Shown piece by piece: positions 13,903 to 24,410 of a stretch of DNA of 64,000 nucleotides (position 1 is its first letter; every line of letters starts with the position of its first letter). This stretch comes from Gibbula magus (taxonomy: Eukaryota > Mollusca > Gastropoda > Trochida > Trochidae), in the NCBI GenBank assembly GCA_936450465.1, contig OW388293.1, forward strand, positions 82,730,134 through 82,794,133, read 5' to 3'. The notes below the pieces were generated by a model. It did not search any database. It saw only the letters and a list, made by a program, of their open reading frames with translations, and was not told where the DNA came from. The translations under genes were made by a program, and so were the position numbers.

Positions 13903-15619
13903 ATAATATCCATGAAAGACTAATGCACTTTTAGTTGGGATGTGGAGATTACAATAGTTATAAAAGTTGAAATACATCTACTTAATGAGCACACCACACA
14001 CACTGCCCATTCAACAGCAGATCGATCTAAAATATCCAAGTGGTAGCGTCTTACAGCAAAAATAACTCTTTGCAACTGCCTCATACATTGACTGACAATT
14101 TCTCAAATTGAATTGAAATTGAATTGTTAAAGAAGTTGATTGAATTTGATATTCATCTTTGCTCTAATCAACAAATTGCATCAGCTTTTCTAATTGTGGA
14201 TCGAAAATATTATGTGTATCGAGGCTCGGAGTGTAGAATGTGGACAATAACATTTCTGGGAAAATGGGAGCCTGCCATCCTTTATTTTGGTAACATGAAG
14301 AAATGTTTGTAAATTTGAAACAAAAGCATGGACGATTGCAAAAAAAATGTGTCACTTTGATATCTTAGGATATTTCACTTCAGCTTAAATTGAAGTGAGC
14401 ACACTACTGGTGTGAATCTGTGTTGATCATGCTGTCTGAAGACGTGTTTCAAATGCTCCACACGTGACGTTATACAATAAGATAGATATCACTTTTGTTT
14501 ATCCAGGTATTTCGTAAAGACGTTTCGTTATTTGTACAAGTGTGAAACAAATCATGTGTGAAATATGAATTTTCATCATCTGCCTATGAGCTCAACATAA
14601 AGTAATGCCAATACTGCTTGGGGTCAGCTGGTCAGTGGGCGTATATACTCATGATTTTACTTTGGGGATATTTTGAGAGTTCGAAACAAATAAGCGAATA
14701 GTCACAACTAATCTGTTGATTCTGAAATAGACCTTCACTTCATTACAACATATATTCGTCCATGCCCAATTTGTGGAGTAAGTTAAACAAGAAAACAAAC
14801 CTGAGAGATTAGCTAATCGAGAGATCCAATAGCACATGGTAAGTGTGACATAGATGCATAACTGACCTACATAAATATTGGGATGTTTTCGATATTCTTA
14901 AAAAAAGACATGTAGCACACACAAAGTTGAAATTGGTTCAGATAACCTTACCGCCGTGTCATGCAAACGTCCCCTTTCTTAACATATATAAGAATATCAT
15001 CATTCATGAATTCCTCCTTACTTGTATATTGTCAACTGTTATGGTGTTTGTAAGACATTTCACCTTACTGTTTTCAGATTTTAACAATTTATGACGTATA
15101 TATGCATGTGTGTTCATAGTGATATATGTACGTGTGTGTCAATTTGAAAATGGAAGAAGAAATATTGTCTTAATAATTGATAAAATAACAAACGAAATGA
15201 TGTTTGCTTCTGAAATTATTTTAAAACATAATTAGGGTTTAGAAAGATGGAAGCAATCTTTCGAACTGACTCATTTATCACCTTGCACGTTGACATAAAG
15301 GTCCCGAACAAAGAGATTAAAAATTATAATTATCTCTCAAAGACATTACGACCAATATGACATTGATCAAAATCATCAACCTCCATCTTGGGACACGCTT
15401 CCTTTCTCAAGACACTTACACTCAGAATGATTGATGGAAGACGAAATGGATGATCTCTGCCCAGGGTCACGCCACAAATCCTGCAGGCATCGTAATGTCC
15501 TTCACTCAATCAAATGCAGTACTGAAAAAGGAACGTGCTTGTCCGCTATTTTATTCACTTTTTAATTGATTTAATCGTCATGTAATCAACCCGTTAGTGA
15601 CTATCTCAGAGCTACAAAT
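13903..15619. other. Block C, proximal part; no gene supported
   Basis: Matches 28000-31840 of copy 2 after its insertions are removed. The 62-codon frame at 14124-14309 is frameshifted and stopped in copy 2. This stretch contains the empty site atactgct (14611-14618) of the foldback element and the empty site gatatat|gtac (15127/15128) of element E2. Confidence 0.5.
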
Positions 15620-15636
15620 GAAATGAAAATATACTT

Positions 15637-15804
15637 GTATTCCCACACACAAACAGCAAGATGGGTAATAGAGCATTCTCTGTGAAGGCTCCTACTTTGT
15701 GGAATCACCTACCACAACAGATCAAAAGTGCAGAAAACTATCCTTCATTTTGCAGCCTCCTAAAAACATTCCTCTTCACAGAAGCCTACAACTCTCACCA
15801 CTAA
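15637..15804 (+). pseudogene. C-terminal end of a CR1/L2-type reverse transcriptase
   Basis: Fifty-five codons are open to a TAA at 15802-15804. They contain GNRAFSVKAPTLWNHLPQ (with RAFS, P.LWN.LP) and then SFCSLLKTFLFTEAY. This is the conserved end of the ORF2 proteins of the CR1, L2 and Rex group, usually written as RAFS-x2-AP-x-LWN-x-LP followed by F-x2-L-K-T-x-LF. Only the last few dozen residues remain: the reverse transcriptase and endonuclease catalytic regions are gone, so the fragment cannot encode an enzyme. It is absent from the sibling copy at the same locus. Confidence 0.75.
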
Positions 15805-15875
15805 CTTTTCCCACCTCTTAAGCGCCACTGAGCAGCATTAGTTGGAAGCAAGGCGCTTTATTAATTCATTATTTA

Positions 15876-15892
15876 TATATATATATATATAC
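15876..15892. repeat. (TA)n microsatellite, LINE tail
   Basis: A short run of alternating T and A sits at the 3' end of the LINE fragment, in the position of its simple-repeat tail. Confidence 0.7.
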
Positions 15893-15895
15893 ATT

Positions 15896-18260
15896 AGTTT
15901 CAAATATATTAATGTCAGAACCACAAATCATGTTCTAATATAATTCTGTTTGATCTATGAATCAGTTATGATCATAATACTGGTCATATCTGACTTTCTG
16001 TAACAGAGTCGCACTTTCTATGGTTACTTATTAGCAGCTTGACACTTCAGCTTCCTATTCTTCTTCATGTCAATCACCTAAAGGTTTTGTCAGTCTCAAA
16101 TGTTAAACTACATTGATCTCTGACGATGTCATCTTTACTAAGTAGGAGGTAATTATCAAGCGAAATCGACATCACGTCAACTTTGTGCTTGATCTATGAT
16201 TCACAATTGTACTTCAGAAAGCCCTTGACACAATATAAATTGTTGCAAACCAACTAACGTAAATGACATTTACATTAATTCAGTAATAGGCCCTTTCGCC
16301 TTACATTTGTATTTGTTTTATACAATGTAAATAATGATATGTACTTTGCACTGAAACTCTTATTAATAGATTTCAAGAACCTTTTGACCTATTTGGGACA
16401 TATGTAACAAACAGCAGAAATCAGTAGCATACTTCTACAATGTTTGTAGTCTTCGGCGAATTACAATTTCCAAATGATATATGACATATTTTTAATCATG
16501 TTGCATCTGCTATTAGTTTGATGTGATATGACTGGTCATTGGATGAATGGGTCTAATCTTAATGTGGGGTGTTTGTTGTTGAGGTAGGCTTTAACCATAC
16601 TCAATTTGTATTTAGTAGTGAAAATGAAATTATTAGTATATGAAATAATTGAGTTCTTACTTACTTACTACTTGTTTACTGTCATGTGAATAGGAACAAG
16701 TGTACAGCGTCTGGTCACCATTCGACCACCAAATCAAAATCATAAACCAGATGATTATAAACAATATCAATTTAAGACATGTTATTGGACAAAGAGCACC
16801 TGTATAGTCTGTCATATCTATACGTTTAGTATTTATGTTAAATACATGATTGATTCTATATCACCCAGAAAACTGAAATGGCGTGAAAATTTTTTGATGG
16901 GTTTCAAAAATAACATTCAAGCATTTCAAGTAGATGACTTATTTAATGATGTTTATGCTGACTTCATATTCTGTCCCTTTGAAACATTTTAAATGGTCAT
17001 CGGATGTTTTAGATATTATTAATGTCTATACAAGGATTTGACAAAATCCATGCTGTCCAAAACTCCAAGCTTTAACTAAAATCCTATGCCTTTCTTTCAA
17101 GACAGATTTTGTCAGAGGTTAAAATACAGCTTTCTGTCTCAGACTGGAAAATACATTTATGTATGTTCTGTCTAACCTACAGTATCAAACCTTTGGTAGT
17201 TTTCATGTAACAGTTTGATCAATATTAATCAATCTATAAAAAAAACACCTTCGTTCACAGGTTGACCCAACGCTGGATAGCACAGTGGTTAGCACAAACA
17301 AGAGGAGTGGATCATGTGCGAGGGTCACAAGTGTTAATACTCAAACTAACATTCCACTCAAAGTTTACTGCATATCCGTACCTGCTTACAATACTTTAAT
17401 AAGTACTGACATACTAGAGTAAAAATACTATAATAGGTTTTCGACAATCTGCTAGAGTAATACTACAAAAAGGTTTTGGATATTTTCTGTAAATACTGAC
17501 ACCTATAGCCCAAAATATTACCCTATATGAGCCCACAATATGATTTATCAATTGCGTGGGTTGCTGGTCACATGAAAAGTGTATAGTTTGATAACACATC
17601 TTGCGTTTACAGATTTAAGACAATGAGTTGAGAAGAGACACCTCAGGAGGTTCAACACTGTTGAGCTTCTGAAAGCCAGTCTCCCTTGTGTCTCAGTAAC
17701 TCGGTTACCATGCATGAGCATATTACGCTACAATCGACTGTTACATCCCACATGATGACCCACTGTGCAGGGAGACCTAGTCAGACTGAGTTGATTATCT
17801 TCCCATCATCTCCTTACATCACTTCCGCTTCAAATACGTTTAACACGTCTCATTAGATACACAAACGCTTTCACTGAAGCATAAATAATGTCAGAATTTG
17901 AATTACCTCCATAAGACAAGCATAATATTGTTTTATAAGATTGAATCTGTAAACTTTCATTACTGAAATTAAAGAAATAATTTTACCATGAGTTGTCTAA
18001 CCATCGTTTTATGTTCTGTTTGAATGGTTATGATAACTTATAGATTTGTTCATAATGCATGTTATTGCCCATTGTTTAGCGGAATGATACCTTACTGTTA
18101 TCCCCCTTGAAAGGAAATGTCATTTGAGGGTATTTGTCATTAGTTAATCATTTAGCAAGGTCTCAAAAGTCAAAATTGAAATTATTGAAATTGAAAATAA
18201 TCATCAACATCATTACGAATCGTCTTTTGGGTTCTTTAAATTGTTCTTGTTTATTGATGT
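15896..18260. other. Block C, distal part; no gene supported
   Basis: Closely matches 31880-34845 (about 94-95% by eye over 16240-16490). The segment 17600-17830 is GC-richer and almost identical in both copies, but it has stops in all frames. It may be a conserved non-coding piece. The tRNA-like segment at 17271 lies inside this block. Confidence 0.5.
17271..17336 (+). repeat. Degenerate tRNA-like / SINE-like head, copy 1
   Basis: The sequence ggatagcacagtggttagc closely resembles a tRNA A-box region, and gagggtcacaagtg about 35 bases later stands where a B-box would be, but it is too degenerate for a functional tRNA. No acceptor stem could be paired. A tRNA-derived SINE remnant is the likeliest explanation. 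The paralogous copy is at 33239. Confidence 0.35.
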
Positions 18261-19750
18261 TAATACCTTTTTCATTTTAATTTACAAGGATATGAATTGA
18301 CAGAGCTATGAAATAGTCAAGACATTGTTGTAAAAATTCATTGATTTCATGATCAGTCAATATCAGGCCAACAGTTCTTTGAGACGAAGACCTAAAATTA
18401 AACAGATCGCATTTGTGGTCAGCATATTCAGTGAAACAACTCAAACACAAAGTGATATCAAGATGATGCAGAATAAACTGAATGCTGAACTAGTTTAGAA
18501 TGTGCTTGCTATATTGGAAACAATGCATGGTAAATGGGAATTGATTCTATAGTTATAATATAAGTCAGAGACTCGTCAATGTGTATCAGCAATCCGCCCA
18601 CAAGAAGCAAGTTTACCGCTTGCTTTGACAGGGTTTATTTCAATTTGCCTGAAAATCGTTTCTTGCACGAGTTGCTATATTTTATCTTCTCTGGCTTCAT
18701 AAAACAGTTTTATGTCATCATCTGACCACAGGGACCATCAAAGAATAAAGTGGGCCGTTTGCTGACAAATGTTTCATTTCATAGTCACAGCCCATGTGGG
18801 AGTTACAGGTGTCATGAATGAAATGTTTCCCTTGACTTGTAAAACTTGAAATATACCGTTCTTTATGTTATAAGGATATGATGATACATAAAGAAAACCA
18901 TTTCAATTATATATATGATTCAAATGTTTTCTCCACATCCTCACATTTCTCTAAAATTGATCATTTTCAAGTTTTGTTCTCTCAATGAATTTGTTAATAA
19001 TCACTGTTTTTCTTTTAGGAAACAAGAGAGGACATTGATGTTTGAATATGTCATATTTTCACTTTGATAACATCGGATTACAATATCGATACATCTCATT
19101 TAGCTACATCGTAAGAAAGGGAATTGAGTTTGATTCAATATATTTCATTAACACTCTCAGCAAACATTTCTCTCACATACATTTCTTATTTTCTCCTTTC
19201 GAATTCACATATAGTGTATTAATTGTTAAATTGTTATACGATTGTGTTTCTTATAAAAACGCTTGTAACATGACTTAATGTATAAATCCTATTTATGTCA
19301 TATTTATATTGGGTAACACAATTTATCGATCTCCCTTTCCTTTACCATCTCGAATTAAATACTGTTTAAATCACACTCATGGTGAACCATATATATGATA
19401 TCAGGTTTTTTTTTTATAGTATCAAAATCTATAACACATGTTATTGCATTGCGTCTGTAAAATGTATATACTACTTATTCATTTACATATTACTTTCAAA
19501 TGAAGCTATTGGCCTGTTGTAAAGTACGTCTAAGGGGCACTTACTGTTTCAGGAATTAAATCTTTAGAGAAATAAATTCTAATATAGATGCTATATGTCT
19601 TTAACATTCTAAAATGTAAGTCAGTACTTTATTTGTGAACGCCCGCAATGTATGTTAAATAATCAGTTATGTTCACTAGTTTTGATCTTACAAATTGTTT
19701 ATATGGCATCATAATATTATTGTGGAGTCTGCTGCGATCATTTTACATGG

Positions 19751-22700
19751 ACCTGTATAATTCTGTTCCAAAATAACCAGGTTTGTGTCTCAACACTTGA
19801 CTACTTTCTAGTTAATGGTTGACATTTAAGTATCCTTTTATTAGGCAAGAACAGAATGCTTTTGTCTGTCATCTAATTCGGGATGATTTTATACACTGAA
19901 ATAACTCTACATTGTTATAATATACACTTTCATTCCGTGTGAAATGACAAAATACAAATTTAAACTACAATAATTACCGATATCACTTCTGATTATATCG
20001 TCATGTTAAGCATGCTAATAATATAACAATATGTAACAAAGCCAATAGTTTGTGTCATCAGAGACTACTGGTATTTATCATTGATTTCCCCCGAGACATC
20101 ATCTATATAAGGTTTGAAACCATGTAGTTACAAATAACATCAAACCATCACATCATGACGTCAAGTCATAAACTGGTATTAGCCATAAAAATTGGAGTGA
20201 TAAATTGTCGGTAAAATTGTACTAAAATTACTATTACTTTGACGAGCAAAAGTTCATCAAAACACATGAGTCAAAAGGATGTATCTTGGCAAGATCATTA
20301 ACATAAGTTAGGGGATACTCATGATAAATATAAATGCAGCAATGCTAAACATCATCCATATTGAATACAATATAAATTGAGATCTTACTAAAGACTTTTC
20401 CTACAATGTAACATATGTTACTATCTGACAAAAATTTTAGATTCATCAAAATCTAGCAGCGAATTAACCGTCACTGTTTCTATCTTAACAAATATATGGA
20501 ATTCCGGTCTTCTCAATGGTTGCAGGAACATACTGCTGTCTCAGTTTGAAATGATTACACTACTAACTTTGATTGCAAAAATCATGATTCTTTATTTCGA
20601 ACTAAGACAGTGCTTCACACGCACCAGTGAACATTTCCATTGACTCACTGAGTGTTCTGTTGTAGGTTTCAGTCACATGCCTATTTTTGTAATGTAATGT
20701 GATTTCAATAACGGCAACTGAAGTAGTGAGGGATATTTATCATACAGTGTGATATAATATGCGAGTGTTTTGTTTGTTTGAAGAAGAATAATATTTAGGT
20801 CTTCAAGATGAATGTCTGAAGACCTTCTGTTATTATCGTGTTTTTCTTTCTTATTAGGTCTTCAAGACGTATTTCTGGAAGATGTATTGTTATTTTCCTG
20901 ATTATTAGGTCTTCAAGACTACATATATTTTCATAAAACTTTCACCAAAATGTGGGCAACAACATTCCCCATCGATAAGGCCTATAGCGGTTTTCGGCCG
21001 TAATAATAGATTTTTTGCTATTTCGAAAAAACTGAAAATTTGGTGCACTTTCGCGGGTTTGAGGGTACGCGTCTTCAAAAATCTTCTTCTAAATCACGGC
21101 AATACATACAGATATGTATGATAGCTCATTCGAAAGCCAAGACAACGTAGAATATAATTTGCTATCAGAATTTTGAATTTCGGCCTAGAATTCGAGTAAA
21201 CTGCCCTTGAATATTGTCCTTTTAAATAAAAGGGCGTTTTTCGGCTGCAATTTCAAAAGGGCATAACTCTGTAACGAATTGTCTTTTATCAAAGTTATTG
21301 ATAGCTATCTCTTTCTAATAAATAGCTAAACAGCTCCATTATACATCAATATCATATAAAAGTTGATAGTTTCGGCACAATTTGGACATATTCCCTAAAA
21401 ACTAAAATTTTGTGATTTTGAGACTTTTCGAGGGGTACTTTCTTTGTAGAATGTTTTATTGTAAACCACTTAAGATACATTTATGTTTAATAGATCCTTG
21501 TGAAGTAGAGATGTCCTTTATTAAGGGGAATAAATTTCAAACATTTTTCTGTCATACTTTACGTATGACAAATCATGGAACTTTGTCATTTTTCGAAAGT
21601 CGCCGTTTTGAGCAAAGTTCAAAGGATCATAACTGTTTCACAAATTAAGATAATGAAATTGTATTTACACCTTCGGATGCACAAATTCAAGAACAACAAC
21701 TTTTTTGTTGAACCCTTTCATCAAAAAGTTGATAGTTAAGCTCCAAACATCGCAAAAGTTGTCTAGGGGTCCAAATTTAAGCATTTTTGACTATTTTCTT
21801 GAATATTCAGAAGAACATAACGCATTACTCATGCATGCAATCTGAATGATGATTACATCCACTTAAGTGGAAATTAAAGAACAATTTTTTTCTATTTTGC
21901 ACCTTAGTATGAAAATATTAACCATTTTGTCTTAATCGTGAGAAAGGTCATGTAGGGGTCCATTAATAAGCGATTGTTCAATTTTAAGAGGGTCATTGTC
22001 TTTGGAGATTTTTTGTAAAAACATCTACTGAAGATAGAGACATGTTTGATAGCTCATTTTAAAGCAGAGAAACTGGTGAATAACCCTGTGTCCAACATGG
22101 AGTTCAAGGTCAAGCAGAAGTCTTGAAGACCTAAGTATTGCCTGTGGCAATCCTAGTTTTTTTTTCTCCTAGCACATCTCTCTACCTAACCAAATAAATA
22201 CTAATTTTATTATATTATTAGAATATGTTCCTACTTTTGAGCTGTCAAATATATTACTAATACTAATAATGCCAATTTTTCGATCGTTTTTAGACTGCTT
22301 TGATCTATTCAAGGAAAGAAAAAAAAACACCGATGCAGAAAAGTGATTGACTAGAAGATTAATATTGCTGCAGCTGTCATCTCATGATAATTCTTTACAC
22401 GTTTGCACTATTAGAATAAGACGTACATACATGAATATCATTGGAGAGCCAGTGTCCGACCATCAGGTGATGAAAAGATTTGACTCGAGTTCTTTTACAT
22501 TTCATTGACGACAACCTGAGAGAAAAGTGCTATTGTGATAAAACAATGTTTAGATGAATGACATGTTCCCAAAATGTTTTGTTTACATAATGACGTGTCT
22601 TGTGCAGTTCATATGAATTCTATACTAAATCATTAATGTATGCATGGTTTTTTGTTTAGTATAAATTCACCAATGCCAAGAATAAATATTATTAAGAATT

Positions 22701-23445
22701 TAGAGGATAAGATAAGATAAGAGCTAAATTCCAGCAATAAATGGACACATTGATTGACATTCCTTTTTCTAATTAAATTGAAATTGAATTTTCGAAGAAG
22801 TTGATAGACATTTGATATTCGTCACTGAGAAACGCCATATTCCCACTGGAGAATAATATTATCATATTTGCTGCTCCAGTCAACTAATTTCATCAGCTCT
22901 TCTTGTAGCGATCTATGATCAAACATCCCTTGTTCAAATCATAGTGAGAAGTTGATCGGAGAAAAGAAAACACAATAACATTAAGTGCAAATACGTATAT
23001 CGTTCATTCGAATAGGAATTCACTTCGATTGTAATGTTTTCTATTTACATTCCCACAGATGAATGGTGTTTAATGTGATTTTAGCCAAATGAAACTTGGA
23101 GTGACATAAACATGATTTAAAAAACAAATAAATTTCTTTTTGAAAAGTGTACTTAAACTCCAATTCATCTGTTTTTAAATGAATTTGGAAATAAGGTTGT
23201 AGACGATGCATATGTAATTCTGACATCAGTTCCCAGGGCGAATGTCGAGTCTGTGAACTCTCATGTTTAATGTATGGATAAAATGAAGAATATGAAGGCT
23301 TTTGAATATAGCAGGAAAGTATTTGTCACTATCATGTTCCTTTGTGACTATCCTAAATAAGGAAAATGCGATATATGTTCTGCAATATGGCACGCTACAT
23401 TAAGCATCAATTCATTTATAGAATAGAGTTCTGTAAAAGGATATT
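19751..23445. repeat. R repeat, copy 2a (interrupted)
   Basis: Begins acctgtataattctgttcc and is interrupted at 20793-22156 by a 1.36-kb element; without it, R is about 2.3 kb. Its distal half (22430-23445) matches 11800-12500 and 38800-39756. Confidence 0.8.
20793..22156. mobile_element. Non-autonomous element with AGGTCTTCAAGA ends and 3' hairpin (Helentron/HINE-like?)
   Basis: R copies 1a and 3a show this 1.36-kb piece is extra. The left end carries TTAGGTCTTCAAGA at 20795-20808, repeated at 20854 and 20905. The right end carries its exact inverse, TCTTGAAGACCTAA, at 22121-22134. This is followed by a perfect 6-bp-stem hairpin ATTGCCTGTGGCAAT (22137-22151), then CCTAG and a T run. Roughly 30 bases of the unit were replaced at the insertion site. 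Inverted subterminal repeats, short direct repeats at the 5' side, a 3' hairpin and insertion at a T run without target duplication are features reported for Helentron-associated elements. The CTAG end also recalls canonical Helitrons. The internal open frame at 21412-21648 lacks an ATG start and any recognised domain. Confidence 0.6.
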
Positions 23446-24007
23446 AGCATTACATTAAATACGCTTATGACATTTTAAAATCATAAAATATTTTATTTGT
23501 TATTAAATAATGTCTTCTTTTCGTTTTCTTTTTTTTCCTTATTTTTGTTTCATTAGTAAGAGAAATAGATTTAGTATAATATTACTAATATAAAATACTT
23601 TTCTGCTGTAACAGGAATTAAATTATTTGGATGACGGTGTCTTTGCTTTTATGTGCACGATGTTGCTATCTACATATTGCCGTTATAAGACCTTCATTAC
23701 CTTGAAAGCAAATAAAAACCAATAAAAAACGTGTTTACAATAAAAGAGGAACTGTAATCAACAATAATTTGAACATGAACAAGTCAAGGATTAACGTTTT
23801 TTTAATTGGAAATTGTGATATTTCAGATACAGCTATAATAAATCAGCTTCACTATCGATAACGTATAAAAAAAAGACGTGGAAAAGCTGACAGATAATTT
23901 CAGATTATTACTAATATTACTTTTCTTATCCGATATTTTGTACATCTGCATGTCGTGTATTGAAGTGTATGAGTTCAGTTAGGACAATTAAGATTAAGCT
24001 CCACAAT
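23446..24007. other. Remnant of block B in copy 2
   Basis: From about 23630 this matches the start of block B (4863 and 41508) and then two separated pieces of it, the second matching 6457-6553. The rest has been deleted. No gene is seen. Confidence 0.6.
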
Positions 24008-24400
24008 CGACATCGATTTTTGCTGGCTTCCTAGCCATATTAGTATTTGACATAGAGGATCCCCCAAAATCAAACACATGTGAGTGTTGGGACACTGTAC
24101 ATATCAGGGAAACATTTTCCCCCTATTTCAATTAGTCAAGTTTTTAATCATTTAAGTGAGCATCGTGTTTTACATTCTTGTATTTTTTTAAAGGCTATAC
24201 TTCTTTTTGGAAAATTGTAAATTTTAACCTTTCAATATCAGCTTTTATTCAACTTGTGATAATATGGAGATGTTTTTACAGCTTTCGTGTCGTGGTCTGT
24301 TTTTCTTTTGCAAATTCACTGTTAATTAGGCAAATAAATTATATATCTTACCGCTAATGGCTGTGATACTGCCGAAGCGACTTTAAACAATAACTCACTT
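24008..24400 (+). pseudogene. LINE RNase H/C-terminal remnant, copy 2
   Basis: A shorter version of the LINE tail at 8785-9820. It keeps FCWLPSHI of the RNase H domain at about 24015-24048. After an internal deletion it resumes at a gtgagtgttgggacactgtac segment and ends with the same ctaatggctg and taactcact 3' terminus. Everything 5' of the RNase H C-terminus is lost to the deletion that also removed most of block B. It cannot encode a protein. Confidence 0.75.
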
Positions 24401-24410
24401 TAAGACTTGG

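Larger units (their letters stand above)
15620..15895 (+). mobile_element. CR1/L2-like LINE 3' tail, copy 1 only
   Basis: Copy 2 continues directly from gagctacaaatg into the caaatatattaatg segment (about 31850-31890), while copy 1 carries about 270 extra bases. The insert holds the last codons of a reverse transcriptase, a short 3' UTR with the hairpin-like pair gcgcc...ggcgc (about 15819-15856, ending aaggcgcttta), and an AT-rich tail with (TA)n. A severely 5'-truncated LINE fits this pattern. Confidence 0.75.
2061..18260. repeat. Large tandem segmental duplication, copy 1
   Basis: Long stretches match 18261-34845 and 34846-48732 in the same order and orientation. Anchor examples: the atggtaaatgggaattga segment at about 2336, 18530 and 35101; the tataatgaaggttaatgg-type segment at about 5550 and 42190; the tRNA-like segment at 17271 and 33239. 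Identity judged by eye over matched pieces is roughly 90-95%. The order is block A (2061-3530), R (3531-4862, truncated), block B (4863-8780), LINE tail (8785-9820), second R (9832-12530) and block C (12531-18260). Copy 1 has lost the distal half of its first R. It carries its own insertions at 12886-13168, 13498-13902 and 15620-15895. Confidence 0.85.

Noticed and set aside
14124..14312. 62-codon frame with VDRKYYVYRGSEC
   Set aside because: Copy 2 (about 28250-28400) has frameshifts and a stop in the same stretch.
17271..17336. Functional tRNA gene
   Set aside because: Only the A-box-like part is convincing; the B-box is degenerate and no acceptor stem pairs.
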